Shown here: positions 28,238 through 36,605 of the stretch, one piece after another
How positions within the stretch are numbered: the stretch's first letter is position 1
How the letters are laid out: every line of letters begins with the position of its first letter
Assembly (NCBI GenBank): GCA_021773365.1
Contig: JAJFKF010000001.1
Span: forward strand, 1 to 36,678
Origin: Gammaproteobacteria bacterium
GTDB taxonomy: Bacteria; Pseudomonadota; Gammaproteobacteria; Steroidobacterales; Steroidobacteraceae
Direction: 5' to 3'
Length of the DNA: 36,678 nucleotides
Position numbers and translations under genes: made by a program
Notes under the pieces: model-generated
What the model was told of the DNA's origin: nothing
What the model saw: only the letters and a program-made list of their open reading frames with translations
Databases searched by the model: none

Positions 28238-30280
28238 ATGAAAGTCCCTTACTCATGGCTGTCTGACTGGATTGATCTGCCCTGGCCGGCGCGCGAGCTC
28301 GGCGAGCGGTTGACGCTGGCGGGATTCGAGCTTGAATCGCTTGATGACGAGGCAAACGATCCGGTGCTGAACCTGGCGGTGACGCCCAACCGGGGCGACG
28401 CCATGTCCGTGCTGGGTGTTGCACGGGAAATCGGGGCGCTGGCCGGACAGTCAGTGACGCTGCCGACCGCCGAACCGGTGCTGGCGAGCCGGGATGATAT
28501 TTTCCCCGTTCGCCTTGTCGCGTCAGCTGGCTGTGCCAGTTTCGTCGGGCGAGTTATTAAGGGCATCGACGTCAGTGCTGAATCGCCGCCCTGGCTGCGT
28601 GCACGACTGCAACAGTGCGGCATTCGCTCGATAAATCCGGTCGTCGACGTCACCAACTACACCATGCTGGAGCTGGGCACGCCCATGCATGGCTATGACC
28701 TGGGGCTGTTGCAGTCGGCAATTGATGTCCGCCTGGCCGCACTCGGTGAGACGCTACGCCTGCTTGACGGGCAGGACATCGAACTCGCAGGCGGTGAGCT
28801 TCTTATTGCGGACGCGGGTGGTCCCATTGGCCTTGCAGGGGTGATGGGCGGCGAACGTACGGCTGTCAGCGAACGTACCATCGATGTTTTTTTTGAGCTG
28901 GCATACTTTGAGCCGACGGTGGTTGGTGTCTGTGCGCGCCGGCATGGGTTGATCACCGACGCAGCGCAGCGATTCGAGCGTGGCGTTGATTACCGGATGC
29001 AGGAGTATGCAATGGAGCGGGCAACGCGTCTGCTCCTCGACATCGCCGGAGGCGAGCCCGGGCCCGTTACGACCAGCACCAGTGTCGGGCAGCTGCCGCA
29101 CATGGCTGCAGTGAGACTGCGCCGGCGGCAGCTTGATCGTCTCACCGGCGCCGATATTCCCGCAGCCCGGGTGCAGACCATACTGCAGTCCCTCGGTATG
29201 GCCGTGCAGGCGACGGAAGAGGGCTGGTCGGTCACCCCCCCCAGTCACCGCTTCGATATTGGCATCGAAGCTGACCTCATCGAGGAGGTGGCACGTATCT
29301 TCGGTTACGATGCCATCACTGAGCAGGATGCACGCATTGCACAGACCGTGGAGCCAGTGCCGGAGACACGACTGGAGGCCGTGAGGGCCTTGCAGATCCT
29401 GGCTGATCGCGGTTACCAGGAAGCCATCAGTTACAGTTTTGTCGATCCGAAATGGCAGCAGTTGTTGTTCGCTGACGGTGCTCAGCTGCAGTTGAGCAAT
29501 CCGATTGCCTCCGACATGAGCGCCATGCGAGTGTCATTGTGGCCTGGTTTGTTGACTGCTGTCGGCGACAACCTGCGCCGACAGCAGAAACGCGTGCGAC
29601 TGGCGGAATTCGGCAGCAAGTTCCTGCTGTCTGCTGAAGCCGGTTTGCGTGAGGTGGCCACGATCGCCGGTGCGGCGGTCGGTGAATTCATGCCACAGCA
29701 GTGGGGTGAGGGTGCGCGTGGCATCGATTTCTTCGATATGAAGGCCGATGTGCAGGCGCTGCTGGAGGCCACCGGTTGCGCCGATGAGTTTTCCTTCCGA
29801 GCCGAAGTGCTGGATTGTCTGCACCCGGGCCGAAGCGCGCGCATCCTGCGTGGCGAGCAGCCGGTCGGCTGGCTGGGGGAACTGCATCCGCAGAAGGCGA
29901 AGGCACTGGATTTGACATATCCGGTGCTGTTGTTCGAGCTGGAAACTGAAGCAGCTTTTGCTGGTATCCCCCCTGTTTTTACGGAAATTTCGAAGTATCC
30001 TTCCATTCGGCGTGACATTGCCGTTGTGGTGGATGAGGCGGTGGCGCTGGCTACGGTCAGCAGTGCGGTTCAGACCTCGGCAGGAGGCTTGCTGCGTGAG
30101 CTGGTGGTGTTCGATGTATACCGCGGCGCTGGGGTAGATTCAGGGCGAAAAAGCATCGCTTTAGGCTTGATTTTGCAGGAAACTTCCCGCACCCTTACTG
30201 ACTCGGATGCTGACCGGATCGTGGGCGCAGTCCTTGAAAAGCTGCGGCGTGAGTTCAACGCCTCAATAAGAGACCAATAA
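28238..30280 (+). CDS. pheT: Phenylalanine-tRNA ligase beta subunit lacking the tRNA-binding (EMAP-II/OB) domain
   Basis: 680 residues against about 795 in E. coli. The N terminus aligns ([33 protein letters not shown]) up to about residue 37. It then jumps straight to [24 protein letters not shown], which in E. coli comes about 115 residues later. The missing part is the whole tRNA_bind/EMAP-II OB fold. The rest is complete: B3/B4 editing domain ([29 protein letters not shown]), B5 ([23 protein letters not shown]), the core, and the FDX-ACB anticodon-binding C terminus ([25 protein letters not shown]). ATG 28238 lies two bases after the pheS stop; the in-frame TTG 28232 overlaps it. Confidence 0.95.
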   Translation: MKVPYSWLSDWIDLPWPARELGERLTLAGFELESLDDEANDPVLNLAVTPNRGDAMSVLGVAREIGALAGQSVTLPTAEPVLASRDDIFPVRLVASAGCASFVGRVIKGIDVSAESPPWLRARLQQCGIRSINPVVDVTNYTMLELGTPMHGYDLGLLQSAIDVRLAALGETLRLLDGQDIELAGGELLIADAGGPIGLAGVMGGERTAVSERTIDVFFELAYFEPTVVGVCARRHGLITDAAQRFERGVDYRMQEYAMERATRLLLDIAGGEPGPVTTSTSVGQLPHMAAVRLRRRQLDRLTGADIPAARVQTILQSLGMAVQATEEGWSVTPPSHRFDIGIEADLIEEVARIFGYDAITEQDARIAQTVEPVPETRLEAVRALQILADRGYQEAISYSFVDPKWQQLLFADGAQLQLSNPIASDMSAMRVSLWPGLLTAVGDNLRRQQKRVRLAEFGSKFLLSAEAGLREVATIAGAAVGEFMPQQWGEGARGIDFFDMKADVQALLEATGCADEFSFRAEVLDCLHPGRSARILRGEQPVGWLGELHPQKAKALDLTYPVLLFELETEAAFAGIPPVFTEISKYPSIRRDIAVVVDEAVALATVSSAVQTSAGGLLRELVVFDVYRGAGVDSGRKSIALGLILQETSRTLTDSDADRIVGAVLEKLRREFNASIRDQ

Positions 30281-30282
30281 TC

Positions 30283-30582
30283 ATGGCCCTCACCAAAGCG
30301 GAAATGGCGGAAGCGCTCTTCAATCAGCTTGGCCTCAACAAACGCGAGGCGCGTGAGCTGGTGGATCTGTTCTTTGAAGAAGTGCGTACGGCGTTGTCCA
30401 CCGGCGAGCAGGTGAAGCTTTCCGGCTTCGGCAATTTCGATCTGCGTGATAAAAATCAACGCCCGGGTCGCAATCCAAAAACCGGTGAGGAAATCCCCAT
30501 CAGCGCCCGGCGGGTTGTCACCTTCCGTCCCGGTCAGAAACTCAAAGCACGCGTCGAGGCCTATGCTGGAACCCAGCAATAA
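30283..30582 (+). CDS. ihfA: Integration host factor subunit alpha
   Basis: 99 residues, starting [27 protein letters not shown], with the DNA-arm motif [25 protein letters not shown]. It forms the heterodimer with IhfB (17339-17641). It begins two bases after the pheT stop, the usual gammaproteobacterial order, and its end overlaps the next gene by 20 bases. Confidence 0.97.
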   Translation: MALTKAEMAEALFNQLGLNKREARELVDLFFEEVRTALSTGEQVKLSGFGNFDLRDKNQRPGRNPKTGEEIPISARRVVTFRPGQKLKARVEAYAGTQQ

Positions 30583-30919
30583 CGACGAACTGCCTGCCAT
30601 TCCCGGCAAGCGCTACTTTACGATTGGTGAGGTCAGCGAGCTGTGCGCGGTCAAGCCGCACGTGCTGCGTTACTGGGAGCAGGAATTCCCGCAGCTCAAG
30701 CCGGTCAAGCGCCGCGGCAACCGCCGCTACTACCAGCGTCAGGATGTGATTGTCATTCGTCAGATTCGTGCCCTGCTGTACGAACAGGGCTTTACGATCG
30801 GTGGAGCGCGTAACAAGCTGGCAGGCGAGGAGGCGCGCGACGATCACAACATGAGTGCCCAGATCGCCCGCCAGCTTCGCGGTGAACTGGAAGAGATTCT
30901 GCGCATCCTGCGCCGCTGA
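30563..30919 (+). CDS. MerR family transcriptional regulator
   Basis: 118 residues. N-terminal winged helix ([41 protein letters not shown]), a second HTH part, then a short C-terminal helix ([17 protein letters not shown]) for dimerisation. No metal-binding Cys cluster is present, so it is not a classic metal sensor. It starts inside the ihfA end at ATG 30563; this companion of ihfA is conserved in many gammaproteobacteria, but its target is unknown to me. Confidence 0.9.
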   Translation: MLEPSNNDELPAIPGKRYFTIGEVSELCAVKPHVLRYWEQEFPQLKPVKRRGNRRYYQRQDVIVIRQIRALLYEQGFTIGGARNKLAGEEARDDHNMSAQIARQLRGELEEILRILRR

Positions 30920-30921
30920 AA

Positions 30922-31947
30922 TCAGCGTGTAACGGTCACTGCGCCCTGAGCAGGCATGACCATTATGTTGGGACCGCCACGGCGGCCGCCACCACCCATG
31001 AATCCCCTTATCGCGCCGCCACCGCGAAACATGCCGGACTGGGTTTTCTGCATTTCCTCATACTGCTTGAGCTGATCGGCACTGAGCACGCCTGCCACGC
31101 TTTCGCGTACCCGCGTGTTGTAGTCCTGCTGCCATTTTCTCTGCTGCGCCATGTTTTCCTGTGGAGACAGGCTCGTCGACCATATGGGCGCCGGTGTGCT
31201 CTTGCGTTCCTGCACCATGGCGGAAAACAACTGCTTTTCCTGGCTGGCGTTCAGCGGGATGTTGGAAGCGGCAAATTGCACGCCCAGCTGTTCAACCTGC
31301 GTACGTTCCCCCATGGTCTGGCGGTAATCCTCATACTGCAGATACTTGTCGCCCAGCGTGGCCATCAGTTCCACTTCGTTTTCCCGCTGCAGGTCGGTCA
31401 GGGCCTGTCGGTCGCCATTGGATTCCTGGAGTTGTTGCATCTGCTTGATCTGCTGTTCGGCCAGCAGGTCGATCAGCTGGCCGGCCTGATCGGCATTGAG
31501 ATTCAGCTCGGCCGCCAAGTCCTTGTACATGACACGCAGCCCCATTTTTTGCCGGGCAGCCATTGCCGCACGACCCTCGGGCGTTGACAGCCTGTTGCGG
31601 AAAGCGTTGCGGGCGCCGGCGAACATGCCGCGGCGCTCGCGGCCGGATTCACGCTCCGGCGGCTCCTCGGCGCCGCGCGAAGCAGGTGCTTGTGCCAGGG
31701 TTTCACCATCGTCAGGTGGGGAAATACTGTCCTCCGACCACCGGTTGGCGGCGAGCAATGCCTGCAGTTGCCGTTCCAGATCCAGACGGCTGGCTTCCAG
31801 TGCCTGCAGGTGGGCCTCCTGGTCCAGTCGTAGCGCTGCCTCGGCATCGGCACGACCGCGTGCGGTGTCCAGCTCGGTGTATAGATAGACGCTGGCAGAG
31901 CCTAACCCGAGGGTAGCCAGCGCGAAAACAGTCGTCGAAAGGTTCAT
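30922..31947 (-). CDS. Unrecognised membrane-anchored coiled-coil protein with Gly-rich C terminus
   Basis: 341 residues; family not recognised. One N-terminal hydrophobic segment (about 5-22, TVFALATLGLGSASVYLY) is a TM anchor or signal. A coiled coil (about 27-68, rich in Ala, Leu, Glu) and a low-complexity Pro/Glu/Arg stretch follow. A helical region (about 115-290, rich in Gln, Met, Leu) contains KDLAAELNLNADQAGQLIDLLAEQQ and later ESVAGVLSADQLKQYEEMQ. This 'L-x-AEQ/ADQ' style recalls periplasmic Spy/LTXXQ proteins, but the match is loose. The end is Gly/Arg-rich (FRGGGAIRGFMGGGGRRGG). GGAGGG lies six bases before ATG 31947. It is convergent with the merR-like gene, with two bases between the stops. 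Confidence 0.75.
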   Translation of the reverse strand: MNLSTTVFALATLGLGSASVYLYTELDTARGRADAEAALRLDQEAHLQALEASRLDLERQLQALLAANRWSEDSISPPDDGETLAQAPASRGAEEPPERESGRERRGMFAGARNAFRNRLSTPEGRAAMAARQKMGLRVMYKDLAAELNLNADQAGQLIDLLAEQQIKQMQQLQESNGDRQALTDLQRENEVELMATLGDKYLQYEDYRQTMGERTQVEQLGVQFAASNIPLNASQEKQLFSAMVQERKSTPAPIWSTSLSPQENMAQQRKWQQDYNTRVRESVAGVLSADQLKQYEEMQKTQSGMFRGGGAIRGFMGGGGRRGGPNIMVMPAQGAVTVTR

Positions 31948-32013
31948 AGCAGCCCTCCAGCTTCGGCATTTTAGATGCGGCAGCGGTCGGAAAGGTTGCG
32001 GGGCGTGAAAAAA

Positions 32014-32090
<77 letters not shown>

Positions 32091-32445
32091 AACCAGCGGA
32101 TACTAAGAGATCGGCCGCAAAAAGGGAACTGGCGCGTAATCGGGTTCCAGCTGCGAGTTTCCGGCCGTTCGCCGCGGGTAGGTCGGGGCGCTCATTGGTG
32201 GTCGCGGCGCAAGTGGACATTGTTGGTACAATCGATTCGATTGGCTGACATGTTCGTTTGCTTTGGAAGCAAAACATCAATGTTGAGAAGTGGTCGCAGA
32301 TATTCGAGCTAAGTTTGCAAATATTATGCCTTTGTGGTTAGTATCCGCCCCGCATAGAAGTTTCCCACGACTGTATTTTCAGGACTGAGATGCCGCCGTG
32401 GAAGTTTCATCCGTTCGTTGAAGTTTCAACAAGAGAGGACCGGCC
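32091..32445. other. 355-base gap with repeated GAAGTTTC octamers
   Basis: No gene is supported here. GAAGTTTC occurs at 32357-32364, 32401-32408 and 32420-32427; the last lies in the near-palindrome GTTGAAGTTTCAAC. A seven-bp stem with a three-base loop (TTTGCTT/AAGCAAA) spans 32257-32273. The second half is AT-richer, as expected for a promoter region of the gene at 32446. Confidence 0.6.
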
Positions 32446-32658
32446 ATGCCGAGAAAACCGACAAGTCATCGTAGACCCTGGACTGCCAAGGACATGAAAG
32501 TTCTCAAGCAGTTCGCCAAGCAGAAAAAGACGCAGCGCGCGGTCGCGCAGGCGCTGGGGCGTACCCCCGCAGCCGTGCAGCAGAAGGCGTTTGCCGAAGG
32601 TATTGCGTTCCGTCAGCGCAAGCGCCGTCCGGCCGCCACCCGCCGCAAGAAGAAGTAG
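32446..32658 (+). CDS. Small basic HTH-like protein
   Basis: 70 residues, strongly basic. RPWTAKDMKVLKQFAKQKKTQRAVAQALGRTPAAVQQKAFAEGI reads as a Myb/SANT-like or GcrA-like helix-turn-helix, followed by a Lys/Arg tail (RKRRPAATRRKKK). It probably binds nucleic acid; no target is known. GAGAGGA precedes ATG 32446. Three GAAGTTTC repeats lie upstream and a strong hairpin follows the stop. Confidence 0.8.
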   Translation: MPRKPTSHRRPWTAKDMKVLKQFAKQKKTQRAVAQALGRTPAAVQQKAFAEGIAFRQRKRRPAATRRKKK

Positions 32659-32677
32659 CCGGGTCTGCGGTAAGTCA

Positions 32678-32715
32678 GCGGGCGCGGACATCATTGGCCT
32701 GTCCGCGCCCGCTTT
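32678..32715 (+). terminator. Strong hairpin between HTH gene and SAM adenosyltransferase gene
   Basis: A perfect 13-bp GC-rich stem (32678-32690 with 32700-32712), a nine-base loop and then TTT. It ends eight bases before ATG 32721, so it also occupies the ribosome-binding region of the next gene. Confidence 0.75.
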
Positions 32716-32720
32716 GTCAG

Positions 32721-33536
32721 ATGCCATTCGAGCCCTGCGGGGTCATCACCCTTACCACCGATTTCGGCCTGCGCGATCCGTTCGTCGCCACCATGAAGGG
32801 CCGTATTCTTGCGCGCTATCCACGCGCCAGCATTGTTGATATCACGCATGACGTGCCGGCCTACTGGCCAGGCGAGGCCGGGTTCTGGCTGTCCCGTTCC
32901 TGGCGGTACTTTCCGGACGGCAGTGTGCATGTTGCCGTGATCGATCCTGGTGTAGGTACGCGGCGAGATATCATCGTGGCAGCCCATGCCACTCATGTCT
33001 TTATGGCGCCCGACAACGGGTTGCTGGCGCCATTGCTGGACGAGGCAGCGACACATCGCATTTATCGGTTGAATCCGCAGCTGCTGCAGCGTTTCTCGCT
33101 GGATGCGCCTAGCGCCACCTTCCATGGGCGGGACATTTTTGCGCCTCTGGCCGCCGAGCTGGCTGCGGGGCGTTGCCAGCCGGAGGATCTGGGTGAGCCG
33201 ACCAGCGAATATGTGCCCGGCTGGATCGAGGAACCGCACCTCATCGGTCAGGCGGTGCACGGCGTCATAGTCACCGTGGATCATTTCGGCAACCTCATTA
33301 CCAACGTAGAGCGTAGTCACCTCAGCCGTTTCACGCAGCCGGTGGTTCACGCGGCCGGTCGGCGATTCGCCCTGCGACGCACCTACGGCGACGTGCGCGC
33401 GGGGGAGTATCTGGCGCTGCTCAATGCTTTCGGGGTGATCGAACTGGCGCGGGCGGAGCGCAGTGCTGCAGAGGGCCTGGGGCTGGGTCGCGGCGCGCCG
33501 GTGAGCGTGACTGAAGGTTTGCGCACAAGTCAATGA
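32721..33536 (+). CDS. SAM hydroxide adenosyltransferase (DUF62 / chlorinase-fluorinase family)
   Basis: 271 residues. Most bacterial members hydrolyse S-adenosylmethionine to adenosine and methionine; only a few are halogenases. Motifs: TLTTDFGLRDPFVATMKG at the N terminus, DITHDVP, VIDPGVGT, FMAPDNGLL, TFHGRDIFAPLAAELA and VDHFGNLITN, with a C-terminal barrel (GEYLALLNAFGVIELA). The Asp/Arg/His set expected for the hydrolase is present (FHGRDIF). ATG 32721 is preferred over the in-frame TTG 32694, which lies inside the upstream hairpin. No Shine-Dalgarno sequence is visible, since the hairpin fills that space. Confidence 0.9.
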   Translation: MPFEPCGVITLTTDFGLRDPFVATMKGRILARYPRASIVDITHDVPAYWPGEAGFWLSRSWRYFPDGSVHVAVIDPGVGTRRDIIVAAHATHVFMAPDNGLLAPLLDEAATHRIYRLNPQLLQRFSLDAPSATFHGRDIFAPLAAELAAGRCQPEDLGEPTSEYVPGWIEEPHLIGQAVHGVIVTVDHFGNLITNVERSHLSRFTQPVVHAAGRRFALRRTYGDVRAGEYLALLNAFGVIELARAERSAAEGLGLGRGAPVSVTEGLRTSQ

Positions 33537-33580
33537 TTTATATAAAAATTATATGCCCTTCCGGCGCTGCAAAATCACTG

Positions 33581-33608
33581 TTGAACGCCATCACGGATCA
33601 TATATAGT
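33581..33608 (+). promoter_or_regulatory. Candidate promoter of the PA3496-like gene
   Basis: TTGAAC (33581-33586), a 16-base spacer and TATAGT (33603-33608). Transcription would start near 33615, at the base of the hairpin that follows. Confidence 0.4.
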
Positions 33609-33611
33609 GCG

Positions 33612-33652
33612 CAGCCCATTGGTCTGGACCACGGGTTCGGACCACTGGGTTG
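33612..33652 (+). promoter_or_regulatory. Long hairpin in the 5' leader of the PA3496-like gene
   Basis: 19-base arms (33612-33630 and 33634-33652) enclose a three-base loop ACG. One pair is mismatched and three are G-T. There is no following T run, so it is not a typical terminator. A shorter stem, GTCCG/CGGAC (33691-33695 with 33707-33711), lies further down the leader. Confidence 0.6.
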
Positions 33653-33736
33653 GATGATATAACCCGCTCTGACCCGTCTGGATGAATTCAGTCCGGCTGG
33701 CCGGAACGGACACTGGGGTCTGGCGGAGCCGTGCCC

Positions 33737-33955
33737 ATGTCGCAACACAGCGAACACTTCGATATTGACGATGAATTTCTTGCCGAATCCGAGTCAACGG
33801 TGGATCTCGACCGCAATGCCATGGAGCGGGCGGAGCGGCGCAATCGCCAGTCCAGCAGCAGCATCAAGCGCGGCAAGGCGGCCTGGAGCAAACTCGAAGA
33901 TGTCCTGGCCGAACGACGGCTGGCAAAAGAACTCGGTGCGCTCTTCGAGGACTAG
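33737..33955 (+). CDS. Small PA3496-like putative envelope integrity protein
   Basis: 72 residues. Acidic N terminus (HFDIDDEFLAESESTVDLD), then a basic helical part ending WSKLEDVLAERRLAKELGALFED, which resembles small PA3496-family proteins of gammaproteobacteria; the match is from memory and short. There is no signal or TM segment. ATG 33737 has GGAG eight bases upstream; GTG 33731 is the alternative. A structured leader of about 120 bases may precede it. Confidence 0.65.
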   Translation: MSQHSEHFDIDDEFLAESESTVDLDRNAMERAERRNRQSSSSIKRGKAAWSKLEDVLAERRLAKELGALFED

Positions 33956-34019
33956 ACCGCGTGCTGGCACGCTCGCTCCGTGGCCACTCCCAGCACATCG
34001 TGCGCAAGACTGACAAGCC

Positions 34020-36605
34020 GTGAATTCCCCCTGGATAGTACTTAAATTCGGCGGCACCAGCGTTTCTACCGCCGGAAACTGGCACAACATCGCCCGTATC
34101 CTGCACGCCCGGCTGGAAGAGGGATTGCGCCCGGTGATGGTGCACTCGGCACTATCCGGTGTGACGGATTTGCTGGAGTCCTTGCTGGTAGAGGCTCAAG
34201 GCGGCCAGTATCAACCGCTGCTGCAGAAAATCGAAGCGCGTCACCGAGCGCTGGCGCAGGAGCTGGGTGTAATAGCGGGCAGGGAGCTGCAAGTCCACCT
34301 TGACGATCTGGGGCAGATCGCTGCCGGCGTAGCCCTGGTGGGCGAGGTGAGCGACCGGATGCGCGCGCGGGTGATGGCCGCAGGTGAGATTATGGCTACG
34401 GTGCTTGGTGCGCTGTACCTGCGCTCCCAAGGTCTGGAAGTTTCATGGATCGATGCGCGTACGGTGCTGCTTGCCGACACGCGCCGTGGCGCTCACGCGC
34501 GGGCAGACGTGCTGTCGGCAATCTGCGATTTCGCGCCCGATCCGGAACTGGAGCGGCGATTGCATGGTCCCGGCCACGAGCAGCGCAATCTGGTTGTTCT
34601 CACCCAGGGATTCATTGCCGGCGATGAGGACGGAAACACCGTGTTGCTCGGCCGTGGCGGTTCAGACACTTCGGCGGCCTACCTGGCGGCCAAGCTGAGC
34701 GCCAGACGGCTGGAAATCTGGACTGATGTGCCGGGGATGTTCAGCGCCAACCCGCACCTGACGCCCACCGCGAGACTACTGAAAATACTCGACTACGATG
34801 AGGCGCAGGAGATCGCCAGCAATGGCGCCAAAGTGCTGCATCCACGCTGTCTGCTGCCGGTGCGCCAGTACGGAATTCCTCTGCATGTTTTTGCCACACA
34901 GATGCCGGACTATCCTGGAACCGTGATTACCCGCAATGCGGGGGAGGGCGCCGCGCAGGTCAAGGCGATTGCCATCAAGTCAGGCATTACGCTTATTTCC
35001 ATGGAAAGTCCGGGCATGTGGCATCAGGTGGGATTCCTTGCCGACGCCTTTCAGGTGTTCAAGGAGCATGGTTTGTCGGTGGATCTGGTCTCCACTTCCG
35101 AGACCAACGTCACCGTATCACTTGATCCGGGTGCCAACGCACTTGACGTGGGTATCGTCGAGGAGCTGGTGGCCAACCTGGAGAGGCTGTGCCGGGTGCA
35201 GGTCATCGGCCCCTGTGCAAGCCTGAGCCTCGTCGGTCGCAATATCCGCGCGATCCTGCACAAGCTCGGCGGCGCACTGGAATTGTTCGAAGAACAGAAA
35301 ATCTATCTGGTAAGTCAGGCCGCAAACGATTTGAATTTCACCTTCGTCATCGATGAGAAGCAGGGCGAACGGCTGGTACACCAGCTGCACGATCTGCTCA
35401 TTCGCGCCAGCGCCAACGATCAAGTGTTGGGGCCGACCTGGGAACAGCTGCACGCACCACCTGAAGAAAATACGACGCGCAGAGCTGCGCAGCCGTGGTG
35501 GCAGCAACAGCGCGAACAGCTGCTGCAGATTGCCAGCACGCGTCCGGCAGCTTTCGTCTATGACACCGGGACGTTGCTCAGTCGGGTCTCTGAGTTGCGT
35601 GCCATGCGCTCTATCGATCGGGTGCTGTATGCAATGAAGGCCAATTCCCACCCGCAGATCCTGCAGCGTGTGACGGCGGCCGGCGCGGGCCTGGAATGCG
35701 TTTCGCGCGGGGAGCTGGAGCGTGCCCTGACGGCGGGTGCCCGGGATATTCTTTTTACGCCGAATTTTGCGCCGCGCGAGGAGTATGCCTTCGCCTACGA
35801 AAGCGGCGCCGTTGTAACCCTGGATAATCTGCATCCATTGCGTGAATGGCCGGATATATTTCGCGGGCGCGAAGTGTTCGTGCGTGTTGATACCGGTCGA
35901 GGTCGCGGTCATCACGAGCACGTCCGAACAGCAGGGGCCTATTCAAAGTTCGGGATACCATTGGCGGAACTCGAGGAATTAGGGCAGTTAGCCCTTGCAG
36001 CCGGGGCGAGCATTGTCGGCCTGCATGCCCATCCCGGCAGCGGTATTTTTGATATTCACAGTTGGGCGGAGACTTTCGCGCAACTTTCCGGGCTGCGCCA
36101 GCAATTCCCGCAAGTACGCACGCTCAATATTGGCGGAGGCCTCGCGGTGCCGGAGCGTCCCGGGCAATTACCCGTGGATCTGCGGGCACTCGATGCGGTG
36201 CTGCTTGATGCCAGGTCCCGTCACCCCGACTGCAAGGTCTGGATGGAGCCGGGCCGGTACATCGCAGCAGAAATGGGGGTGCTGCTTGCTCGCGTTACGC
36301 AGCTGAAAGGCAAGGGCGAAGTGCGCTATATCGGCGTTGCCACGGGTATGAATTCCCTCATTCGTCCAGCCCTTTATGGCGCGCATCATGAAATCGTCAA
36401 TCTCACGCGCCTGGATGAGCCGGCACATGCCACATTCAATATTGTCGGCCCCATCTGCGAAACCGGCGACCAGCTCGGCGCCGACCGCCTGCTGCCGATC
36501 ACCCATGAAGGTGACATTCTGCTAATTGCCAACGCCGGCGCCTATGGTCACGCCATGAGTTCGAACTACAACCTGCGTGCCCCGGCAGAAGAGATTTTGA
36601 TCTGA
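34020..36605 (+). CDS. Bifunctional aspartate kinase / diaminopimelate decarboxylase
   Basis: 861 residues. It joins the first and last steps of lysine synthesis in one chain. The aspartokinase half (about 1-455) shows VLKFGGTSVST, LLGRGGSDTSAAYLA and two ACT domains (from about 315, with DLVSTSETNVTVSLD) that should sense lysine or threonine. The decarboxylase half (about 490-861) shows the PLP lysine in YAMKAN (Lys540), LHAHPGSGIFD, NIGGGLAVP, MEPGRYIAAEMG and GAYGHAMSSNYN. Both active sites look complete. GTG 34020 is the only possible start after an in-frame stop at 34011. Such LysC-LysA fusions are known in Xanthomonas and Xylella, which supports the lineage guess. Confidence 0.94.
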   Translation: MNSPWIVLKFGGTSVSTAGNWHNIARILHARLEEGLRPVMVHSALSGVTDLLESLLVEAQGGQYQPLLQKIEARHRALAQELGVIAGRELQVHLDDLGQIAAGVALVGEVSDRMRARVMAAGEIMATVLGALYLRSQGLEVSWIDARTVLLADTRRGAHARADVLSAICDFAPDPELERRLHGPGHEQRNLVVLTQGFIAGDEDGNTVLLGRGGSDTSAAYLAAKLSARRLEIWTDVPGMFSANPHLTPTARLLKILDYDEAQEIASNGAKVLHPRCLLPVRQYGIPLHVFATQMPDYPGTVITRNAGEGAAQVKAIAIKSGITLISMESPGMWHQVGFLADAFQVFKEHGLSVDLVSTSETNVTVSLDPGANALDVGIVEELVANLERLCRVQVIGPCASLSLVGRNIRAILHKLGGALELFEEQKIYLVSQAANDLNFTFVIDEKQGERLVHQLHDLLIRASANDQVLGPTWEQLHAPPEENTTRRAAQPWWQQQREQLLQIASTRPAAFVYDTGTLLSRVSELRAMRSIDRVLYAMKANSHPQILQRVTAAGAGLECVSRGELERALTAGARDILFTPNFAPREEYAFAYESGAVVTLDNLHPLREWPDIFRGREVFVRVDTGRGRGHHEHVRTAGAYSKFGIPLAELEELGQLALAAGASIVGLHAHPGSGIFDIHSWAETFAQLSGLRQQFPQVRTLNIGGGLAVPERPGQLPVDLRALDAVLLDARSRHPDCKVWMEPGRYIAAEMGVLLARVTQLKGKGEVRYIGVATGMNSLIRPALYGAHHEIVNLTRLDEPAHATFNIVGPICETGDQLGADRLLPITHEGDILLIANAGAYGHAMSSNYNLRAPAEEILI

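Noticed and set aside
32721-33536. A true fluorinase or chlorinase
   Set aside because: Most bacterial DUF62 proteins are SAM hydroxide adenosyltransferases, and no halometabolite genes are present.
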